Assembly (NCBI GenBank): GCA_025800305.1
Contig: JAOXRY010000126.1
Span: 1-11,328, forward strand
Length of the DNA: 11,328 nt
From: Campylobacterales bacterium
GTDB lineage: Bacteria; Campylobacterota; Campylobacteria; Campylobacterales; SZUA-545
Reading direction: 5' to 3'
Under the pieces are notes generated by a model that made no database searches, was not told the DNA's origin, and saw only the letters and a program-made list of their open reading frames with translations. The stretch's first letter is position 1; every line of letters begins with the position of its first letter. Below are positions 1-5,161 of the stretch, piece after piece. A program made the position numbers and the translations under genes.

Positions 1-89
1 CCTATTACAGCGCGTGCAAAATGATGACGCGTGCTGTCGGATTACACAGGTATGACGCCTACTGTCCAATTACATTGTGTCCTATTAAT
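1..89. repeat. Direct repeat copy A, cut by the window edge
   Basis: The segment opens with CCTATTACAGCGCGTGCAA and closes with GTCCTATTAAT; both words recur, nearly unchanged and in the same order, at 372-445. Between them both copies keep a hairpin (CGCGT/ACGCG, here 11-15 with 27-31, enclosed by ACAG/CTGT) and the block ATTACACAGG-Y-ATGA. Copy A is longer: its hairpin loop has extra bases and there is one extra TGTCCAATTAC unit. TGTCC-type words followed by ATTA recur at 63 and 78. The stem is kept while the loop length varies, which suggests that the folded form matters. The copy starts at the first base of the window, so an array may continue upstream. Function unknown. Confidence 0.75.
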
Positions 90-103
90 AATGGTAATAG
101 GAC
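79..103. repeat. Perfect 9-base inverted repeat
   Basis: GTCCTATTA (79-87) is the exact reverse complement of TAATAGGAC (95-103), with the 7-base loop ATAATGG. The right arm then begins a second small inverted repeat, GGACT (100-104) with AGTCC (111-115), which leads into the large palindrome. There is no long T-run after the stem on the plus strand, so it does not look like an ordinary intrinsic terminator. Confidence 0.7.
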
Positions 104-111
104 TGAGTGAA

Positions 112-215
112 GTCCAATTCGGTCTGTAATCATACGACTGGTTTACAAAATCGGACGACAGCGAAGCGGGAGTCCGATTTGTTAATCACGAGTATGATTA
201 CAGACAGAATTGGGC
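112..215. repeat. Long imperfect palindrome with GCGAAGC apex
   Basis: Bases 114-135 pair with 192-213 at 21 of 22 positions (only 121/206 mismatched). An inner stem, roughly 140-156 with 172-187, is interrupted by a bulged base at 147 and a mismatch at 144/183. The loop (157-171) contains GCGAAGC at 161-167, a heptamer known to fold into an exceptionally stable single-stranded DNA mini-hairpin. The outer edges read GTCCAATT and AATTGGGC, reminiscent of the ends of some integron attC sites, but the AAC and GTT core triplets are absent (GAA and GAC stand there). It could be a recombination or replication site acting as folded single-stranded DNA, or a structured RNA; I cannot decide which. Confidence 0.8.
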
Positions 216-258
216 GACACGAAGTCCTGTCACCAATTAATCATAACTATAGTAAAAT

Positions 259-287
259 TTGAAAAAAAGAAGTAACCGTCAGATAAA
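259..287 (+). promoter_or_regulatory. Possible sigma70-type promoter
   Basis: TTGAAA (259-264) and GATAAA (282-287) are separated by 17 bases, matching the -35 consensus at five and the -10 consensus at four of six positions. This is the only reasonable promoter-like pair I noticed upstream of the lpxB operon. The surrounding DNA is A-rich, so chance is a fair explanation, and the target would be the untranslated repeat region and then lpxB. Confidence 0.22.
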
Positions 288-307
288 TGTTTTTGTGAAT
301 AAAAATA

Positions 308-371
308 ACAGTTGAGTTGTTTTTCATTAAGCGAGATGCATGAAAATGGGAACCCAATCAAGTCCAACTGT
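308..371. repeat. Nested inverted repeat
   Basis: ACAGTTG (308-314) pairs with CAACTGT (365-371), and TTTTCAT (321-327) pairs exactly with ATGAAAA (340-346) around a 12-base loop. The right outer arm abuts repeat copy B at 372. The pattern of short paired arms separated by unpaired stretches resembles the other hairpins of this region and suggests one family of folded elements. Confidence 0.6.
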
Positions 372-445
372 CCTATAACAGCGCGTGCAAGTGACGCGTA
401 TACTGTCCAATTACACAGGCATGAAGCGTAATCTGTCCTATTAAT
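372..445. repeat. Direct repeat copy B
   Basis: This is the second copy of the repeat at 1-89. It runs from CCTATAACAGCGCGTGCAA to GTCCTATTAAT and includes the hairpin CGCGT (382-386)/ACGCG (394-398), enclosed by ACAG (378-381)/CTGT (403-406). A further hairpin, ATTAC (410-414)/GTAAT (428-432), is found only in this copy. TGTCC words start at 369, 404 and 434, spaced 35 and 30 bases. The apparent minus-strand open frame across it (230-472) is probably not a gene. Confidence 0.75.
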
Positions 446-570
446 GCTGAAATCGGGCCTGCTGATAACCAATCAGATTCGAGAATTTTGTTAAGTATTG
501 ATTAATCCTCAAAATTTTAAGCGGAACTTGCTAGTATCCAAAACGATTAAGGGCTTATTACCGGAGCTAT

Positions 571-636
571 AAAGCTAAGACGTTCAACTTATTTGCACAT
601 GCTGTCACTGTGGCAGCAATAAGAAGGAACGGCTTT
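571..636. repeat. Bulged hairpin abutting the lpxB fragment
   Basis: Four short perfect arms nest in order: AAAGC (571-575)/GCTTT (632-636), CGTTC (581-585)/GAACG (627-631), CTTAT (588-592)/ATAAG (619-623) and TGCTG (600-604)/CAGCA (614-618), with loop 605-613. The unpaired bases lie almost wholly on the left arm (5, 2 and 7 bases, against 0, 3 and 0 on the right). That asymmetry is like the extrahelical bases of single-strand recombination sites. The right arm ends at about the base where LpxB homology begins (about 634), so this may be the end of an inserted element. The stretch 446-570 before it shows only a weak 5-base hairpin, CTGAT (462-466)/ATCAG (472-476). Confidence 0.6.
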
Positions 637-662
637 TATATTTCAGTAGAGATTTTGGAATT

Positions 663-1553
663 ATGGGTGTGGTTGATGCTTTGAAGATCTATAAAAAAGC
701 AAAAAAAGCTATCAATGAAGTTGCAGAATTAGCACGAGAAGCTGATGTTGTTTTGATGATTGACTCTCCTGCTTTTAATATTCCATTGGCAGAAAGAATA
801 AAAGAGATAGGGGTAAAGACTCCTATTTTTTACTATATCTTGCCACAAGTGTGGGCTTGGAAGAAAAAGAGAGTAAAAAAGGTTGAGGCAGTTTGTGACA
901 GACTTTTTACAATCTTTCCTTTTGAAGATGACTACTGGAATAATGCAGAATATGTTGGAAATCCACTGGTTGATCAACTAACAACAAAAAAGACAGAGCT
1001 TACGAAAAACAATATCACTGCGTTTCTACCAGGAAGTAGAAAAGGTGAAATAAAAAAACTTATGCCGATATACAAAGAAGTAGCACAAGATCTTGACGGT
1101 GAAAAGCTCCTTGTAATCCCTAAGTTTTTTAATAAAGAGAAGATTGAAGAGCTTTACGGAGATCTTAATGGCTTTACAGTTTCACACGATACAGAAGAAG
1201 CTTTAAGCAGTGCTTCTCAAGCTGTGGTTTGTTCAGGGACAGCAACACTTGAATCGGCAATTATAGGCACCCCTTTTGTTTTAGTCTACAAAGCTAAACC
1301 ACTAGATTATGCAATAGGAAGAAGCTTTGTAAGACTCCCTTATGTTGGAATTGCCAATCTAATCTTCTACTTTGATAAACAAGAAGCTTTACACAAGGAG
1401 CTGTTACAAGGTGCAGTGACAAAAGAGAATATTCTAAGATCTTTAAAAGATTTAGACAAAGAGAAGTTTATTAAAAAATCAGTAGAATTACGACTGAAGC
1501 TAAGAAAAGACGGAGCTTCTAAAAAAATTGCAGAATATATTAAGGAACTATAA
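663..1553 (+). CDS. lpxB: Lipid-A-disaccharide synthase LpxB, N-terminus missing
   Basis: LpxB joins UDP-2,3-diacylglucosamine to lipid X at the inner membrane, giving the lipid A disaccharide. Family signatures are clear: IMGVVDAL at the start, VLMIDSPAFN (Asp34, matching the conserved aspartate of the family), PQVWAWKK (61-68), LPGSRKGEI (122-130) and SGTATLES (191-198, donor-sugar binding in the GT-B fold). The frame codes 296 residues, whereas family members are about 350-390. Homology to LpxB continues upstream in frame as LLYFSRDFG (from about 633), but there is no ATG, GTG or TTG there and a stop lies at 576. The first roughly 50 residues, including the first Rossmann strand, are therefore absent. 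A weak GGA (657-659) is the only ribosome-site hint. Activity is doubtful unless an intact copy exists elsewhere. It shares one base with greA. Confidence 0.88.
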   Translation: MGVVDALKIYKKAKKAINEVAELAREADVVLMIDSPAFNIPLAERIKEIGVKTPIFYYILPQVWAWKKKRVKKVEAVCDRLFTIFPFEDDYWNNAEYVGNPLVDQLTTKKTELTKNNITAFLPGSRKGEIKKLMPIYKEVAQDLDGEKLLVIPKFFNKEKIEELYGDLNGFTVSHDTEEALSSASQAVVCSGTATLESAIIGTPFVLVYKAKPLDYAIGRSFVRLPYVGIANLIFYFDKQEALHKELLQGAVTKENILRSLKDLDKEKFIKKSVELRLKLRKDGASKKIAEYIKEL

Positions 1554-2041
1554 TGAACAAAGAACCAATGACAGAAATGGGTTATGAAAAAATAACAAAA
1601 GAACTTGAAGAGCTAAAAACAGTAACAAGAGGAGAAGTAGCAAAAGAGATCCAAGAAGCAAGAGAGCTAGGTGACTTAAAAGAAAATGCAGAGTATCACG
1701 CTGCAAAAGACAAACAAGGGCTAATGGAAGGAAGAATCTCTTTTCTTGAAAATCTTGTGGCTTTAGCACAGATAATTAACCCTGCAGAACTTCCACACGC
1801 AAAAGTTAGTTTTGGATCAACTGTAACTCTTTTAGATCTAGACACTGATGATGAGAAGACATATACAATTGTAGGTTCTGTTGAAGCAAATGCTGATAAG
1901 GGCTATATCTCTTTTAACTCTCCTTTAGCAAAACAGCTTCTAGGAAAAGAAGAAGGTGATGATTTCACAGCAAAACTTCCAAGTGGTGAAGTAGACTTTG
2001 AGATCCAAGAAGTAAAATATGTGGAGATTACTCTTGATTAA
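1553..2041 (+). CDS. greA: Transcription elongation factor GreA
   Basis: GreA enters the secondary channel of RNA polymerase and stimulates cleavage of backtracked RNA, rescuing stalled elongation. The 162-residue length is normal. The N-terminal coiled coil (about 8-75) carries EARELGDLKENAEYHAAK, in which Asp41 and Glu44 are the tip acidic residues that position the catalytic metal. The C-terminal globular domain has FGSTVTLLDLD, ISFNSPLAKQLLGKE and PSGEVDFEI. The start is supported by AAGGAAC just upstream and by the MxxxPMT opening shared with other GreA proteins. The ATG overlaps the lpxB stop (TAATG), implying coupled translation. Function is secure. Confidence 0.97.
   Translation: MNKEPMTEMGYEKITKELEELKTVTRGEVAKEIQEARELGDLKENAEYHAAKDKQGLMEGRISFLENLVALAQIINPAELPHAKVSFGSTVTLLDLDTDDEKTYTIVGSVEANADKGYISFNSPLAKQLLGKEEGDDFTAKLPSGEVDFEIQEVKYVEITLD
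2023..2027 (+). promoter_or_regulatory. Ribosome binding site that selects the dut TTG start
   Basis: GGAGA at 2023-2027 lies six bases before TTG at 2034-2036. The alternative in-frame ATG at 2019 sits upstream of this sequence and has no comparable site, so TTG is the better start. Confidence 0.55.
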
Positions 2042-2465
2042 TATTCAGATTAAAAAATTAACAGAAGAGGCTCATGTTCCTCAGTATCAGACAGATGAAG
2101 CCGCTGGATTTGACCTTCACTCTGTGGAAGATTACGTTCTTAAAGTCGGAGAGAGAAAGCTAATAAAAACAGGTCTTTCTATGGCTTTTCCAAAAGGATA
2201 TGAGCTTCAAATCAGGCCAAGGAGTGGTCTTGCATATAAACATGGGATTACGTGTCTTAACACCCCAGGAACAATAGATAGCGATTATCGTGGAGAAATC
2301 ATGGTTCTTTTAATAAACCATGGTGGGGAAGATTTCCACATTAAAAAAGATGAAAGAATTGCACAAGCAGTTCTCAATGAAATCAAACAAGCTACTTTCT
2401 CTGTTGTTGAAGAGTTATCGGAAACAGATAGAGGAGCAGGCGGATTTGGAAGTACAGGAAAATAA
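2034..2465 (+). CDS. dut: Deoxyuridine triphosphate nucleotidohydrolase (dUTPase)
   Basis: dUTPase hydrolyses dUTP to dUMP and pyrophosphate, keeping uracil out of DNA and feeding thymidylate synthesis; it acts as a cytoplasmic trimer. All five family motifs are present, numbered from the TTG start (143 residues): AGFDLHS (24-30), RPRSGLAY (61-68), GTIDSDYRGE (79-88, with the catalytic aspartate Asp82), RIAQAVL (108-114), and the C-terminal RGAGGFGSTGK arm (133-143) that closes over the nucleotide. I chose TTG because a good ribosome site precedes it and LINIQIKKL matches the usual dUTPase opening. An ATG at 2019 would add five residues. The gene overlaps the greA end by eight bases and is followed three bases later by argC. 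Confidence 0.95.
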   Translation: MINIQIKKLTEEAHVPQYQTDEAAGFDLHSVEDYVLKVGERKLIKTGLSMAFPKGYELQIRPRSGLAYKHGITCLNTPGTIDSDYRGEIMVLLINHGGEDFHIKKDERIAQAVLNEIKQATFSVVEELSETDRGAGGFGSTGK

Positions 2466-2468
2466 ATT

Positions 2469-3485
2469 ATGAAAACAATTAACGTTGCAGTTGTAGGAGC
2501 TAGTGGTTACACTGGACTAGAACTGATTAAGATGATAATCAATCATCCTAATTTCAACTTAACATATGTAGCAAATACAACAGGAGAAGTTACTGTAGAT
2601 GAACTTCACCCAGCTTTACAAGATATTATAGATCTTGAAGTTGTAAAAGCTGATAGTAATGAACTGGTAAAAAAAGCAGAGCTTGCATTTTTAGCTCTTC
2701 CTCACAAAGCTTCTATGGGTTTTGCAAAAGAGCTTTTAGCTCAAAATATTAAGGTTGTGGATCTTTCAGCTGATTACAGACTAGAACTAGACACATATGA
2801 AGAGTGGTATTGTCCACATGAAGATAAACAAAATCTTCCTTTAGCAGTATATGGAATGCCTGAGATCTTTAGAGAGTATCTTATGAAAACAATGTTGGTA
2901 GCAAATCCAGGGTGTTATCCAACAGCTTCTATCTTGCCACTTCTTCCTTTTTTAAACTACATTGATGAAGGTGCATCAATCTACATTGATGCAAAAAGTG
3001 GTGTAAGTGGGGCTGGAAAAGGTTGTAAAGATGTGACTCACTTTGGACATGTAAATGAGAATATCTTTGCATACAATCCTTTTAAACATAGACACATGCC
3101 TGAGATTAAAGAGAAACTGAAAATTAAAAGTAAAAAAGACTTTAATGTTCTTTTTGTTCCTCACTTGATTCCAGTAACTAGAGGAATGTTGGTTTCCACT
3201 TTTGTTAAACTAAATCAGACAATAGAAAATCCACTGAAGATCTTAAAAGAGTACTACAAAGATGAACCATTTGTAAGAATCAGAGAGAAGCCAGTTGATA
3301 TTAAATCAACAACTGGAACAAACTTTTGCGATATATACGCAGATGTGAAAGATGGGAACCTATTTCTTTCCAGCTCTATTGATAACCTATTAAAAGGTGC
3401 ATCATCTGCTGCTATCGTAAATGCAAATATTATGTGTGGCTTAGAAGAAGATGCAGGAGTTCCGAAAATAGCTTATGTCCCATAG
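2469..3485 (+). CDS. argC: N-acetyl-gamma-glutamyl-phosphate reductase
   Basis: ArgC reduces N-acetylglutamyl-5-phosphate to the semialdehyde with NADPH, the third step of arginine synthesis. The N-terminal NADP-binding motif GASGYTG is at 10-16. The catalytic cysteine is Cys149 in NPGCYPTA, the consensus active site of the family, followed by KSGVSGAGK and later HRHMPEI (a conserved histidine region). The C-terminal part (VPHLIPVTRGM and SSIDNLLKGASS) is typical. The 338-residue length is normal and there are no interruptions. The end overlaps the next gene by 11 bases. No other arginine gene is present, so the placement reflects operon mixing, as is common in Campylobacterota. Confidence 0.97.
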   Translation: MKTINVAVVGASGYTGLELIKMIINHPNFNLTYVANTTGEVTVDELHPALQDIIDLEVVKADSNELVKKAELAFLALPHKASMGFAKELLAQNIKVVDLSADYRLELDTYEEWYCPHEDKQNLPLAVYGMPEIFREYLMKTMLVANPGCYPTASILPLLPFLNYIDEGASIYIDAKSGVSGAGKGCKDVTHFGHVNENIFAYNPFKHRHMPEIKEKLKIKSKKDFNVLFVPHLIPVTRGMLVSTFVKLNQTIENPLKILKEYYKDEPFVRIREKPVDIKSTTGTNFCDIYADVKDGNLFLSSSIDNLLKGASSAAIVNANIMCGLEEDAGVPKIAYVP

Positions 3486-4200
3486 ACTTTTAGATGGGGC
3501 AATATTTATTGCTGACTCACACTACTCACCTAAAAATCCAAAATTTTTAGATTTTTTACAAAAAGTAGACAGGGGAGAGATTAAAACTCCCCAACTTATT
3601 CTTCTTGGAGATAACTTTGATCTTCTTATCCCAAGAATTAAAAAAACAGTTGAAAATAACCAAGAACCAATAGAGTTAATCCAGAAGATCTCAAAAAAGA
3701 TTGAAGTTGTTTACTTTGAGGGAAACCATGATTTTTTATTAAAAGGACTTTTCAAAAATGCTAAAGTCTTCTCATTTTTTCAACAACCTATCATATTTGA
3801 AGGAAATGGTAAATCATTTTTAATTTCCCATGGTGATAAAAGTAACAACACAAAACACACCATTACAACTACACTATTTAGAAATATAATTATTGTTAAT
3901 TTTCTAGACTTTTTTACTCTAAATTTTCTAAATAACAACTACATTAATAATTTAACTGAGAAATTACAGAAAAAAAACATCTGCTCTAAAATCAAAAACT
4001 TTCAAGAAATTATTGAAAAAAGGCTTTCTAAAACAGACTTTAATGTAAATTACGTCATCGAAGGACATTTCCATCAAGGAGTCAGCTTCGACACTGAAAA
4101 ATACAAATATCTCAATATAGAAAGTTTTGCGTGTAGTAAAAGTTATATTGTTGTAGAATTCAATCAAAATGGTATAGATTTTAAGAGTAATACTCTTTAG
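3475..4200 (+). CDS. Metallophosphoesterase, probable LpxH-type UDP-2,3-diacylglucosamine diphosphatase
   Basis: This 241-residue protein has the full calcineurin-like dimetal motif set: D-x-H at 14-16 (ADSHYS), GDNFD (45-49), GNHDFLL (83-89), SHGD (118-121) and GHFH (197-200). The overall order and length match LpxH, which hydrolyses UDP-2,3-diacylglucosamine to lipid X, the step immediately before LpxB, so its place in the lpxB operon supports that job. It differs from the Escherichia coli enzyme in having GNHD where LpxH has GNRD, and GDNFD where LpxH has GDLFE. The activity is therefore inferred, and another phosphoesterase function is possible. The middle (about 130-165) is rich in Asn, Phe and Ile and may be the lipid-facing cap. 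The start overlaps argC, with AGGAG at 3455-3459 rather far upstream. Confidence 0.75.
   Translation: MSHRLLDGAIFIADSHYSPKNPKFLDFLQKVDRGEIKTPQLILLGDNFDLLIPRIKKTVENNQEPIELIQKISKKIEVVYFEGNHDFLLKGLFKNAKVFSFFQQPIIFEGNGKSFLISHGDKSNNTKHTITTTLFRNIIIVNFLDFFTLNFLNNNYINNLTEKLQKKNICSKIKNFQEIIEKRLSKTDFNVNYVIEGHFHQGVSFDTEKYKYLNIESFACSKSYIVVEFNQNGIDFKSNTL
4183..4197 (+). promoter_or_regulatory. Small hairpin just before the cheV ribosome site
   Basis: AAGAGT (4183-4188) and ACTCTT (4192-4197) form a perfect six-base stem around AAT. It overlaps the last codons of the metallophosphoesterase gene and ends one base before AGGAG (4199-4203), the cheV ribosome site. It could tune translation or mark an mRNA processing point at the boundary between housekeeping and chemotaxis genes. 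There is no T-run, so a terminator is unlikely. Confidence 0.35.
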
Positions 4201-4208
4201 GAGAAAAA

Positions 4209-5144
4209 ATGGCATCAGATCGAGATATGCTTAAAACAGGCACAAACGAGCTGGAATTAGTTGATTTTAGAATTCTTAAGAAAGTAGGAGATTCCGTTTA
4301 CGAAGGTATTTATGGAGTTAACGTTTCTAAAGTAAAAGAAATTATTAAAATTCCAAAGCTAACAGAGCTTCCAGGGGCTCCTGAATTTATCGAAGGGATC
4401 TTTGATTTAAGAGGCGTGGTTATTCCTGTCGTAAATTTAGCTAAATGGATGGGAATTGAAGTTCCTACAGGTGTAAAAAGTAAACCAAGAATTGTAATTG
4501 CAGAGTTTGCAGATATTCAAGTCGGATTTATAGTAAGCGAGGCAAAGAGAATCAGAAGAATCTCTTGGGCTGATATTGAACCAGCAACTTTCACAGCAAG
4601 TGACGGTGCACTTGATAAAAGCAAAATCACAGGTGTAACGAAAATAGAAGATGGTGACGTACTTCTTATTTTAGATTTTGAAAGTATTGTTCAAGATCTT
4701 GGGCTTTACCATCCAGATGTTGAAATAAAAACAGATGTAGAAAAATTTGATGGTACTGCAATGGTACTTGATGATAGTATGACTGCTAGAAAAATTGTAA
4801 AAGACGCTCTAGAAGCTATGGGTCTTAATGTTTATGAGGCTACTGATGGTGAAGATGCACTAAAAAAATTAGAAGACATTCATACACAAGGTGGAATTCC
4901 TAACTTAAAAGTTATCATAAGTGATGTTGAAATGCCAAGAATGGATGGTTTTCACTTTGCTGCTAAAGTTAAAGAAGATACTAGATTTAAAGAAATTCCA
5001 ATTGTATTTAACTCTTCTATCAGTGATCAATTTGCTGAAAGTAGAGGACAAGAAGCAGGTGGAGAAGGATACCTTGTTAAATTTGATGCTAACAAATTTG
5101 TACCAGAAATAGCAAGAGTAATTAAAAGTCATATAAGTTTGTAG
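4209..5144 (+). CDS. cheV: Chemotaxis coupling protein CheV (CheW domain plus receiver)
   Basis: CheV couples chemoreceptors to CheA and carries its own phosphorylatable receiver, thought to adjust adaptation or act as a phosphate sink. Residues about 15-165 are a CheW-like domain (GIFDLRGVVIPVVNL at 63-77). Residues about 184-309 are a receiver with acidic pair Asp188/Asp189, phospho-acceptor Asp239 in ISDVEMPRMDG, Ser269 or Ser270 at the switch position and Lys291. Every catalytic position is filled, so phosphorylation is expected. The length of 311 is usual. AGGAG at 4199-4203 fixes the start, overlapping the previous stop. cheA follows after 17 bases. Confidence 0.96.
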   Translation: MASDRDMLKTGTNELELVDFRILKKVGDSVYEGIYGVNVSKVKEIIKIPKLTELPGAPEFIEGIFDLRGVVIPVVNLAKWMGIEVPTGVKSKPRIVIAEFADIQVGFIVSEAKRIRRISWADIEPATFTASDGALDKSKITGVTKIEDGDVLLILDFESIVQDLGLYHPDVEIKTDVEKFDGTAMVLDDSMTARKIVKDALEAMGLNVYEATDGEDALKKLEDIHTQGGIPNLKVIISDVEMPRMDGFHFAAKVKEDTRFKEIPIVFNSSISDQFAESRGQEAGGEGYLVKFDANKFVPEIARVIKSHISL

Positions 5145-5161
5145 GCAAGGGATAGTTAAAA

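Noticed and set aside
112..215. Canonical integron attC site
   Set aside because: The palindrome and edge words are suggestive, but the required RYYYAAC and GTTRRRY core sites are not at its ends, and no integrase or cassette gene is visible.
1..445. CRISPR array
   Set aside because: There are only two long, diverged copies, with spacing unlike regular repeat-spacer units and internal hairpins of varying size.
230..472. Minus-strand open frame of 80 codons
   Set aside because: It runs across the inverted repeats and copy B, has no protein-like domain pattern, and its codons simply follow the repeat structure.
500..662. 3' end of a group II intron interrupting lpxB
   Set aside because: I looked for a domain V-like GAAA-capped stem and a terminal AY near the junction and did not see a convincing one.
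1548..1769. Minus-strand leucine-rich open frame over greA
   Set aside because: It is a mirror image of the Glu/Lys-rich coiled coil of GreA, without its own ribosome site or domain.
3970..3977. A8 run in the metallophosphoesterase gene as a phase-variable tract
   Set aside because: Eight A bases are common in AT-rich Lys/Asn codons, the frame is intact, and nothing else suggests phase variation.
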